Shown here in pieces: positions 1 to 5,066 of a stretch of DNA of 7,520 nt. The stretch covers positions 18,057 to 25,576 of the forward strand of contig HF991940.1 of NCBI GenBank assembly GCA_000433135.1, in the 5' to 3' direction. The notes beneath the pieces are model-generated. The model saw only the letters and a program-made list of their open reading frames with translations. It did no database searches and was not told the DNA's origin. The stretch is from Clostridium sp. CAG:921. GTDB taxonomy: Bacteria; Bacillota; Clostridia; TANB77; CAG-465. The position numbers were made by a program, and so were the translations under genes. Positions within the stretch are counted from its first letter, which is position 1; each line of letters begins with the position of its first letter.

Positions 1-767
1 TTGATACACATGCACATTATAATGATGATGTATTTAAAGAAAATTTTGATGAAATAATAGAAAAATGTAAAAGTGCAGGAGTTAAATATATAGTAAATGT
101 TGGTTACAACAAAAAAAGTTCGAAAAAAGCAATAGAACTTTCAAATAAATTTGATTATATGTATAGTGCAATTGGAATTCATCCTCATGACGTTAAATCA
201 GAAAGTACTGATGGCATATTAGATATGTATCAAAAAAGTATGAATGAAAAAGTAGTAGCAATTGGAGAAATTGGGTTAGATTATGCGTTTGTTACTGATA
301 ATAAGAAAGATCAATTTGAACTTTTTATATCGCAAATAGAATTAGCTAATTTTTTAAAATTGCCAATAATTGTACACACAAGAGATGCTTCAAAAGATAC
401 GTATGATATATTAAACACAAATAAACCAGAATATGGTTGCTTGCTACATTGCTTTCATCCGACAGATGATTTGGTAAGGCTTGTCATGGAAAATGGATAT
501 ACTGTGGCATTTGGAGGTAATATAACATATAAAAGAAATAAATCATTTGCTGATTATGTATTTAATCTTCCGATTAGTCAAATCGTAGTTGAAACTGATT
601 CACCGTATTTGCCACCAGAACCATATAGAGGACAAATAAATACATCTGCTAACCTACCAATTATTTGTAAAAAACTAGCGGAGTATAAAAAAATGAATGA
701 AGTAGAAGTAGAGATTGCTACGTTTAATAATGCGTGTAAATTTTTTAAAATTAACGAAAAATATTAG
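1..767 (+). CDS. tatD: TatD-family metal-dependent hydrolase (5' end cut by window)
   Basis: The reading frame is open from base 3, giving 254 residues in the window. TatD proteins are about 255 residues, so only the first two or three codons lie outside; the ATG at base 159 is internal. The metal-binding residues of the TIM-barrel family are visible. In-window numbering gives the HxH motif DTHAH at residues 1-5, Glu89 in GEIGLDY, His125 in IIVHTRDA, His149 in LLHCF, and Asp199 in ETDSPYLPPEP. TatD enzymes are cytoplasmic Mg-dependent nucleases linked to 3'-5' DNA/RNA exonuclease activity, DNA repair and turnover, and in some cases D-aminoacyl-tRNA deacylation. The exact substrate here is not readable from sequence. 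All expected ligands are present, so it should be active. Its promoter lies outside, and a terminator follows within 30 nt, so it is the last gene of its transcript. The family call is firm; the assignment among TatD paralogues (YcfH, YjjV types) is not. Confidence 0.95.
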   Translation, partial: DTHAHYNDDVFKENFDEIIEKCKSAGVKYIVNVGYNKKSSKKAIELSNKFDYMYSAIGIHPHDVKSESTDGILDMYQKSMNEKVVAIGEIGLDYAFVTDNKKDQFELFISQIELANFLKLPIIVHTRDASKDTYDILNTNKPEYGCLLHCFHPTDDLVRLVMENGYTVAFGGNITYKRNKSFADYVFNLPISQIVVETDSPYLPPEPYRGQINTSANLPIICKKLAEYKKMNEVEVEIATFNNACKFFKINEKY

Positions 768-794
768 CTATAAAAAAATAAATGAGCAAAAAGT

Positions 795-845
795 AAAAAA
801 AGTACGTGAGGATATAAGTTAGTTATATGTTCATGTACTTTTTTT
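795..845 (+). terminator. Rho-independent terminator after tatD
   Basis: Arms 795-809 and 831-845 pair over 15 positions, AAAAAAAGTACGTGA against TCATGTACTTTTTTT, with one G-U pair. The loop is about 21 nt and the 3' arm ends in seven T. Because the outer pairs are A-T on both sides, it could also act weakly on the opposite strand. Confidence 0.85.
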
Positions 846-944
846 AGATACATTTTTATAAGTTTCATATTAATTATAATTAAAAAAAGAGTAAATTATA
901 TATGTGTGATATACATAAAAATGAAAATAAAATGTAATATTAAA

Positions 945-973
945 TTGACTAATTTTACATAATGTGATATAAT
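945..973 (+). promoter_or_regulatory. Sigma-A promoter with extended -10 for the 545-aa gene
   Basis: The -35 TTGACT is at 945-950 and the -10 TATAAT at 968-973, with a 17-bp spacer. A TGn extension (TGA at 965-967) sits directly before the -10. The predicted start is near 980, giving a leader of about 40 nt. The gene has a ribosome site AGAGGGAG at 1006-1013, 6 nt before its ATG. Confidence 0.8.
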
Positions 974-1019
974 TTTTGTGTAGTATGCAAAAAAAGATAC
1001 AGTTTAGAGGGAGTAATAT

Positions 1020-2657
1020 ATGTCAATTTTAAGTAGTGTAGAAGGAGAATTTGCTGATTTATATGATCTACAAAAAGAACTAGACGATTTTTTATCTAGT
1101 ATAACTAGTGTAAATCAGTATGAAGTAGATAAGGTTAAAAATGAAATAACTAATATATTAGCGGATGTGTTGTCACTTAATTGTAATGATGTTTTGTCAT
1201 GCTCTTTTTACATGCAAGTAAATCAAATTGAGCAAATAATATATAATGTTTTAGATGAAAAGAAGAAAAATTTGGACAAATTGATAAATTGCAAAAATGA
1301 AGTATATAAATTGGCATCAAAATTGTTTTCAAATATATATTCGATAGAAGTTTTGCTAAATAGTGCTCATATAAAAGTAGATATTGAGAAACGATTATTG
1401 GATATAAAAAATAGTATTGTTACATTAGATCAAAATAAAAAACGAATTTGTGCTATAAATTTTTTAAAGGAAAAAAATGAAAAATACAAAAATGGGTTAG
1501 AAACGTTACTAAATATTGTAAATGAATATAGAAGGAAAGATGAAATTGATTTTGAATTAAGAAAAGAGCTTTTTGAAATTTTTAAAAATGTTTCTATGAG
1601 TGAGGATATAGCCATTCAACATACAAAAGTATTTAATGAAGATGAAACAAGTGATATAGATTCTTGTGAATATATATATTGGTATGAAAATATTTTCTTA
1701 AAGGTTTGTGAGCTTGCGGGAATTAAATTACCAACTTTTGCTAGTGAAATGGTTTCATCTATAAAAGATAATAGCTTTTCATCAAGGACAATTAAAGAAT
1801 TTACTTCATTTGTAACAAGTAAGTATAACTTTGAGATGGAAAGTTTACTTGAAAAATTAAATGAAGAAATTATAAGAGAAAATATTGATATAAACAAACA
1901 ATTAGGGTATTGCTTATCTTATGATAATGTTGTTGATATTAAAAAACTACTTTATAAAATCCAAGTTGATAAAATTTTACCTAGTTATTTATTGCCAAGT
2001 AAAGAAGTAAAAGGAATAGAGCATTTACTTTTTGATTTAGATGTAGAATTTGATGAAAAGATAACAGCATATCGTGTAGTAAATGATTTACATGATAAGG
2101 TTTATGAATTATTCGATCTTGGAAGATATATGGATCTTTATAAATTTAATATAAAATATAAAAATAGACAAGTAGCTGCTTTTAGGCAGTACTATATCGA
2201 TATACTTGAAAATGCAAAACAAAATATTGCTGATAAATATATAGAAGATATAGAAAATATAGTAAGAAGTGATACTAGTAATAATTGTAGTACTAGCGAA
2301 TTCATGAAAAAAATAGATGAACTAAAAAATGAAATTTCTTCTTTAGAGAATATCTTAAAGTACATAAATACAAATTATAGAAGTTTTAGTGAATCAAACT
2401 TGAAATTGTATATTGATACAATTCAAAAAAGGTACGACATAGATAATCTTTATGAGGCAATTTTAAATAATAGTTCAAAGTTTATGTATAGGTTAAAAGC
2501 AAAAGCATACATGGAACAGGTAAAAAAATATGTTACAGAATTTGCAAACAACGATGATATAAAAATTAAGTTGCAAAAAGAATTGATCGAAGATTGTAGT
2601 TTGAATATTTGTTCTGATAAGTTAAAAAATGAAATAATAAGTAAAATAACAATATAA
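1020..2657 (+). CDS. Hypothetical all-helical 545-aa cytoplasmic protein
   Basis: I do not recognise this family. The 545-residue product is rich in Lys, Glu, Asp, Ile, Leu and Asn, and appears helical almost throughout. Segments with heptad-like hydrophobic spacing suggest coiled coil at about 10-50, 68-135, 145-190 and 425-450. There is no signal peptide, no transmembrane stretch, no Walker motif and no obvious catalytic signature. Ten cysteines are scattered (55, 61, 91, 144, 216, 230, 298, 423, 526, 531) with no CxxC knuckle, so a zinc site is not indicated. A less charged, aromatic-rich patch at about 215-240 (EYIYWYENIF) and a hinge at about 320-330 (LPSYLLPSKE) may separate an N-terminal from a C-terminal helical half. 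The ATG at 1020 is chosen for its ribosome site AGAGGGAG 6 nt upstream. It has its own strong promoter and terminator, so it is monocistronic. Codon use matches its neighbours. A structural, scaffold or envelope-associated role is possible, but nothing in the sequence fixes it. Confidence 0.85.
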   Translation: MSILSSVEGEFADLYDLQKELDDFLSSITSVNQYEVDKVKNEITNILADVLSLNCNDVLSCSFYMQVNQIEQIIYNVLDEKKKNLDKLINCKNEVYKLASKLFSNIYSIEVLLNSAHIKVDIEKRLLDIKNSIVTLDQNKKRICAINFLKEKNEKYKNGLETLLNIVNEYRRKDEIDFELRKELFEIFKNVSMSEDIAIQHTKVFNEDETSDIDSCEYIYWYENIFLKVCELAGIKLPTFASEMVSSIKDNSFSSRTIKEFTSFVTSKYNFEMESLLEKLNEEIIRENIDINKQLGYCLSYDNVVDIKKLLYKIQVDKILPSYLLPSKEVKGIEHLLFDLDVEFDEKITAYRVVNDLHDKVYELFDLGRYMDLYKFNIKYKNRQVAAFRQYYIDILENAKQNIADKYIEDIENIVRSDTSNNCSTSEFMKKIDELKNEISSLENILKYINTNYRSFSESNLKLYIDTIQKRYDIDNLYEAILNNSSKFMYRLKAKAYMEQVKKYVTEFANNDDIKIKLQKELIEDCSLNICSDKLKNEIISKITI

Positions 2658-2718
2658 AAGACTTGAAATAAGATTGGTTGCATAACTTGCATCGCTTTGA
2701 TATTTTCAAGTCTTTTTT
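2656..2718. terminator. Bidirectional terminator between convergent genes
   Basis: Arms 2656-2668 and 2704-2716 form a 13-bp stem around GACTTGAAA/TTTCAAGTC, followed by T-rich DNA to 2718 on the plus strand. The stem base overlaps the stop codons of both flanking genes: TAA at 2655-2657 on plus, and TAA over 2719-2717 on minus. It can therefore close both transcripts. The minus-side U-run is weaker. The loop is unusually long at 35 nt and holds a short direct repeat, TTGCAT at 2678-2683 and 2687-2692. Confidence 0.8.
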
Positions 2719-3040
2719 AGTCAAAATTATTGTTTATTAATTTCACTACATTTTTTAGAATGTTTATTTGTTTATCAGTGTAATATACTGGCTCTGATTC
2801 GCATACAATATTATCAAGTGAATCAGCAAAAAGAAAGTCTAAACTTACTTTTAAAGTATTGGCAATTAATACAAGTTTTGATAAACTTGGAAGTTTTATA
2901 CCACGCTCAATATCTCCTAAAAAGTTTTGTGAAATACCTATTTTTTCTGCAAGCTCACTTTGAGTCAAATTGTTATTTATTCTAGCTTCTCTTAATTTTT
3001 TACCAAACATTTTTTTATTAACATTAAAATTTTCTTCCAA
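2717..3040 (-). CDS. XRE-family HTH transcriptional regulator
   Basis: A small DNA-binding protein of 107 residues from the preferred start. Residues about 14-70 form a canonical Cro/C1-type (HTH_3) domain: LREARINNNLTQSELAEK, then GISQNFLGDIERG as the recognition-helix region, then LPSLSKLVLIANTLKVSLDFLF. The roughly 35-residue tail after it (DNIVCESEPVYY...KNVVKLINNN) has no recognised domain and may mediate dimerisation. Start choice: a GTG at 3049-3047 is in frame, but it overlaps the AGGAGG itself and so cannot use it. The TTG at 3040-3038 lies 8 nt after AGGAGG and fits well. An ATG ten codons further in lacks a ribosome site. It is convergent with the 545-aa gene and divergent from the TM2 gene, sharing the 3050-3298 intergenic region. 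It may therefore regulate itself and/or TM2-DUF2752, which is inference. No partner peptidase, toxin or phage gene is adjacent. Confidence 0.92.
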   Translation of the reverse strand: MEENFNVNKKMFGKKLREARINNNLTQSELAEKIGISQNFLGDIERGIKLPSLSKLVLIANTLKVSLDFLFADSLDNIVCESEPVYYTDKQINILKNVVKLINNNFD

Positions 3041-3048
3041 GTTTTTCA

Positions 3049-3054
3049 CCTCCT
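3049..3054 (-). promoter_or_regulatory. Ribosome binding site deciding the XRE start
   Basis: On the minus strand AGGAGG occupies 3054-3049. The distance to the TTG at 3040 is 8 nt, against none for the in-frame GTG at 3049, so the TTG is preferred. Confidence 0.75.
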
Positions 3055-3212
3055 AATTAAAACTATTATTAATATACAATAAATTTGATTAAAATAGAAC
3101 AATCAATAAGTCTTGAAATAAACACTATTAGAGTTATAATGTGATATTTTAATATAAATTATTAGATAAATAGAATATATCTATAAAATGTGCACTTATA
3201 TTTTGTGGTAAA

Positions 3213-3246
3213 ACTAATTTATAGTAAATAATGTAGATTAATTAGT
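3213..3246. repeat. Inverted repeat abutting the TM2 promoter
   Basis: ACTAATT (3213-3219) and AATTAGT (3240-3246) form a 7-bp inverted repeat with a 20-nt spacer. It ends one base before the -35 box at 3248. It could be an operator, perhaps for the divergent XRE protein, but short AT-rich inverted repeats also arise by chance here. A second weak one, ATAGA/TCTAT at 3170-3184, lies in the same intergenic region. Confidence 0.3.
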
Positions 3247-3247
3247 A

Positions 3248-3276
3248 TTGACAAATTTTTTAATATTTTATATAAT
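3248..3276 (+). promoter_or_regulatory. Perfect-consensus sigma-A promoter for TM2-DUF2752
   Basis: TTGACA at 3248-3253 and TATAAT at 3271-3276 with a 17-bp spacer match the housekeeping consensus exactly. The transcript would begin near 3283, leaving a very short leader. The ribosome site AGGAGGG at 3285-3291 sits 7 nt before the ATG at 3299. Confidence 0.88.
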
Positions 3277-3298
3277 TGAAGCATAGGAGGGAATTGTT

Positions 3299-3514
3299 AT
3301 GGAAAAAAGTGAAAAAGATTGGTTAACTACACTACTTTTGTGTATATTTTTAGGTGGAATAGGAGTACATCGCTTCTATGTAGGAAAGATCGGAACTGGA
3401 ATATTACAATTACTTACAGCTGGTGGTTGTGGAATTTGGGTGCTTATAGATCTTATAATGATAATAACAGGAAGTTTTACAGATAAAGATGGTAAAAAAA
3501 TCCAAAATAACTAA
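3299..3514 (+). CDS. TM2-domain small membrane protein
   Basis: A 71-residue protein consisting almost only of a TM2 domain. It has a short charged N-terminus (MEKSEKDW), a first membrane helix at about 9-27 ending in GGIGVHRFYVGK, a turn with GTGILQLLTAGG, and a second helix at about 44-59 (CGIWVLIDLIMIITG). A charged tail TDKDGKK follows. The GxGxHRFYxGK signature and the Asp inside the second helix (LID) are the family hallmarks. TM2 proteins are widespread two-helix membrane proteins, and their molecular role in bacteria is largely unknown. This one is the first gene of a two-gene transcript under a perfect-consensus promoter. Its last 26 nt overlap the start of the downstream DUF2752 gene in another frame. 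The start is well supported by AGGAGGG 7 nt upstream. Confidence 0.93.
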   Translation: MEKSEKDWLTTLLLCIFLGGIGVHRFYVGKIGTGILQLLTAGGCGIWVLIDLIMIITGSFTDKDGKKIQNN

Positions 3515-3785
3515 GTTTTTTTTATTTATTTTTGTTAATGTTATGCTAATTACTATACTATATATAGTTCCATTATCATTTGTTGGAGATGGAAAATTTA
3601 GCATATGTTTATACAAAAATTTAACTGGAAAAAATTGTTTTAATTGTGGAATGACTAGAGCATTTTTATCATTGATTCATTTTAGATTTGATGATGCCAT
3701 AAACTATAATAAAAATGTAGTTTTAATATTTCCATTAACTATGTTAGTGTATTGTAATGCGTGGTTAAAGTACATTTTAAAATGA
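3489..3785 (+). CDS. DUF2752-family membrane protein
   Basis: A 98-residue protein with a basic N-terminus (MVKKSKITK), a hydrophobic helix at about 9-30, and a second at about 77-93. Between them lies the DUF2752 signature: tGKNCFNCGMTRAF at about 47-59, corresponding to the usual CPxCGxTRA motif, followed by DDAINYNKN, the equivalent of the family's A-x-x-x-N segment. The two cysteines (50 and 53) are conserved in the family; a role in metal or disulfide binding is plausible but unproven. The function of DUF2752 is unknown. The gene begins inside the end of the TM2 gene (26-nt overlap, different frame) with only a weak AGGAAG at 3469-3474. Translation is therefore probably coupled to the TM2 gene. 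TM2 and DUF2752 genes are often neighbours in Bacillota as far as I recall, which supports a shared membrane role. It ends with TGA, followed by a strong terminator. Confidence 0.88.
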   Translation: MVKKSKITKFFLFIFVNVMLITILYIVPLSFVGDGKFSICLYKNLTGKNCFNCGMTRAFLSLIHFRFDDAINYNKNVVLIFPLTMLVYCNAWLKYILK

Positions 3786-3802
3786 TTTAAATATTGTATT
3801 TA

Positions 3803-3853
3803 GAGAAGTGATTATAAAGTTATATTTATAACTTTATTACTTCTCATTTTTTT
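3803..3853 (+). terminator. Rho-independent terminator after DUF2752 gene
   Basis: An outer stem GAGAAGT (3803-3809) pairs with ACTTCTC (3839-3845). An inner AT-rich stem ATAAAGTTATA/TATAACTTTAT follows across a small asymmetric internal loop. Seven T follow at 3847-3853. Confidence 0.88.
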
Positions 3854-3877
3854 ACACTTAAAACACTTATTGTACAG

Positions 3878-3919
3878 AAAGTCAAAAAATATATTACATA
3901 ATTCTTGACTTTGGACTTT
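3878..3919. repeat. GACTTT half-site cluster over the kinase-gene promoter
   Basis: AAAGTCAA (3878-3885) and TTGACTTT (3905-3912) are perfect 8-bp inverted repeats separated by 19 nt; the right arm contains the -35 box. A further direct copy of GACTTT (3914-3919) lies in the promoter spacer, one base after the first (3907-3912). Three half-sites around one promoter suggest an operator, though no regulator can be named. Confidence 0.4.
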
Positions 3920-3933
3920 AAATTTGATAAAAT
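3905..3933 (+). promoter_or_regulatory. Sigma-A promoter with extended -10 for the P-loop gene
   Basis: TTGACT at 3905-3910 and TAAAAT at 3928-3933 have a 17-bp spacer, with TGA (3925-3927) as the TGn extension. The predicted start is near 3940, about 30 nt before the gene. Confidence 0.72.
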
Positions 3934-3956
3934 CACATATACAGTATATATGAATA

Positions 3957-3962
3957 TGGAGG
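3957..3962 (+). promoter_or_regulatory. Ribosome binding site deciding the kinase start
   Basis: TGGAGG ends at 3962, touching an in-frame ATG at 3963. The second in-frame ATG, at 3969, lies at a normal spacing of 6 nt and is therefore preferred. Confidence 0.65.
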
Positions 3963-3968
3963 ATGGTA

Positions 3969-4718
3969 ATGAATATTTATCTACGGAATTTTAAATTTTT
4001 TGAAGAGTATGTAAAAGATCTAAATAGTCAGGTAGATTCTTTTCAAAAACTATTTGAAATGGTATATTTGGATTATCCATGTAGGGGCATCACAATAAAA
4101 GATCCTGATTTTAAGAACATGTCAGCAGTTATAGTCATAGGATATTCTGGAAGTGGGAAGACAACTTTTATAAATGAGTTTTGTAAGAAGAATCGTTTCT
4201 TTGAAAGTATATCTATGGATGATACTTACAAAGAAGTTTTAAAATCCAAAAGTAGGGCAAGTGACATGGAAGTTATCACAGTTTTTGGTAAAAAACTTGA
4301 ATGCTCTGCTAATAGTAGATCTAATATCATAATTGATGGGTTATGGTTAAATGTGTTTACTAGGATGGCACTTCTTAAAACTCTAAAAGAACTAGGATAT
4401 ACTACTTATATTGTGGATATTGCAGATGATAATATAATGTATGAAAGACTAAAGTTAAGGGCTGATGATCTGACTGTTGCAGCTCTAGTAAAAAGATATT
4501 TTCCAAATGAAAGTAAAAATGTGAATTTTTTGAAATCAAATAAATTTGCTAGCATAGGAAAAGATAATTTAAAAGCTATGCTAAGAATGTGCAATGAATG
4601 GAAAATAAATTATGCTGATGTTATTAATTTCTATGAGAAGGAAAAAAGTAGAAATGAAATATCTATTCAGCGTAAAGTAGGACTTATAGCAGTCCAGGCT
4701 GATTATCTAATAATTTAA
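3969..4718 (+). CDS. P-loop kinase-like ATP-binding protein (AAA_33/zeta-toxin-like fold)
   Basis: A 249-residue protein from the preferred ATG. After a roughly 50-residue N-terminal extension there is a clear Walker A, GYSGSGKTTF (58-67), preceded by the hydrophobic strand SAVIVI. SISMDD (81-85 region) resembles the S-x-D substrate-side motif after strand 2 of polynucleotide-kinase-like proteins. NIIIDGLWLN (119-128) is a Walker-B-like strand ending in Asp-Gly. YTTYIVDI begins a later strand, and ERLKLRADD (159-167) looks like the arginine-bearing lid. These features place it among small phosphotransferases of the AAA_33/zeta-toxin/PNK group, but the substrate is not evident. The last 70 residues or so are charged and helical with no recognised domain. 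An alternative start at 3963 adds two residues. It is monocistronic with its own promoter and terminator, and no antitoxin-like gene is adjacent. A housekeeping kinase, a nucleic-acid end-processing enzyme or a zeta-like toxin all remain possible. Confidence 0.82.
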   Translation: MNIYLRNFKFFEEYVKDLNSQVDSFQKLFEMVYLDYPCRGITIKDPDFKNMSAVIVIGYSGSGKTTFINEFCKKNRFFESISMDDTYKEVLKSKSRASDMEVITVFGKKLECSANSRSNIIIDGLWLNVFTRMALLKTLKELGYTTYIVDIADDNIMYERLKLRADDLTVAALVKRYFPNESKNVNFLKSNKFASIGKDNLKAMLRMCNEWKINYADVINFYEKEKSRNEISIQRKVGLIAVQADYLII

Positions 4719-4729
4719 TAAAAATAAAT

Positions 4730-4763
4730 AGGCGGGTGTTTAATTATTACATCCGTCTTTTTT
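4730..4763 (+). terminator. Rho-independent terminator after the P-loop gene
   Basis: AGGCGGGTGT (4730-4739) pairs with ACATCCGTCT (4749-4758) over 10 positions including two G-U pairs. The loop is 9 nt, and a run of six T (4758-4763) follows. Confidence 0.9.
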
Positions 4764-4848
4764 ACGATAATTAAAAATATATGGAATTACTATTTTTTGC
4801 AATGCTTTTGTAATATGATTATTTCCCTGGATGGGATTATGCATTTGC

Positions 4849-4877
4849 TTGACAATTTCTTTTATATTATATATAAT
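4849..4877 (+). promoter_or_regulatory. Perfect-consensus sigma-A promoter for the vanW-dlt operon
   Basis: TTGACA at 4849-4854 and TATAAT at 4872-4877 with a 17-bp spacer match the consensus exactly. The predicted start is near 4884, giving a leader of about 180 nt before the VanW gene. That is far longer than the leaders of the other genes here. Confidence 0.85.
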
Positions 4878-4883
4878 TTACAT

Positions 4884-5066
4884 TGAATAGATGTTTAGGT
4901 TGTTTGTTAGTAGGATATGTTAAAAACATATATGTTAAGTTGTGTATACTTTGTATGTAGCAGATTACCTTATTGCAAGTGGAGTTAATAAAGTGTGCTA
5001 GATATTATAAAATTAACATATATGTTTCTAAAAAAAATGTAAATAAATGAAAAAGGAAGTAAATAG
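4884..5066 (+). promoter_or_regulatory. Long 5' leader of the vanW-dlt transcript
   Basis: About 180 nt of untranslated leader between the promoter and the VanW ATG. I see no T-box, no known riboswitch signature and no intrinsic terminator (no GC stem followed by a T-run). Its notable content is the 15-bp inverted repeat listed separately. A possible 18-codon frame (ATG at 4932, TAA ending at 4988) lacks a ribosome site and is not called. The remainder of the gap, 4764-4848, holds nothing I can support. The leader ends with the VanW ribosome site AAGGAAG at 5053-5059. Confidence 0.5.
4924..5027. repeat. 15-bp perfect inverted repeat with palindromic cores
   Basis: AAACATATATGTTAA (4924-4938) and TTAACATATATGTTT (5013-5027) are exact reverse complements enclosing 74 nt. 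Each arm contains the same 12-bp perfect palindrome AACATATATGTT (4925-4936 and 5015-5026), so the two cores are also direct repeats 90 nt apart. The element lies downstream of the sigma-A promoter and 39 nt before the VanW start. Possible readings are two operator sites for one dimeric regulator, the arms of a long-range RNA hairpin, or inverted repeats of a small invertible segment. The sequence alone does not decide between them. Confidence 0.75.

Noticed and set aside
1430..1897. Two minus-strand open frames (1430-1615 and 1616-1897) inside the 545-aa gene
   Set aside because: Low-complexity Ser/Phe/Ile-rich translations that mirror the Lys/Glu/Asn-rich plus-strand gene, with no ribosome site. 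They are shadows of an AT-rich gene.
2450..2692. Minus-strand open frame over the end of the 545-aa gene and its terminator
   Set aside because: It crosses the terminator stem and the convergent stop region, and has no ribosome site or recognisable protein.
2662..3121. Repeated 10-mer CTTGAAATAA (2662-2671 and 3112-3121) flanking the XRE gene
   Set aside because: One copy is part of a terminator stem, and a 10-bp match in DNA this AT-rich is not convincing as an operator pair.
3410..3616. Minus-strand open frame opposite TM2/DUF2752
   Set aside because: Antisense to two well-supported genes, and no family resemblance.
4406..4594. Minus-strand open frame inside the P-loop gene
   Set aside because: Antisense shadow with no initiation signal.
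3963..4718. Toxin-antitoxin pair with a zeta-like toxin
   Set aside because: The P-loop gene has no neighbouring antitoxin-sized gene and has its own promoter and terminator; the XRE gene is separated by the TM2-DUF2752 unit and faces the other way.
4831..4890. 19-codon hydrophobic open frame spanning the vanW-dlt promoter
   Set aside because: It runs through the -35 and -10 boxes, starts upstream of the predicted transcript and has no ribosome site.
4932..4988. Possible 18-codon leader peptide in the vanW-dlt leader
   Set aside because: Its ATG lies inside the palindromic arm with no ribosome site upstream, and it has no run of regulatory codons typical of attenuation.
4884..5066. Riboswitch or T-box in the vanW-dlt leader
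   Set aside because: No T-box sequence, no recognisable riboswitch core and no terminator/antiterminator with a T-run.
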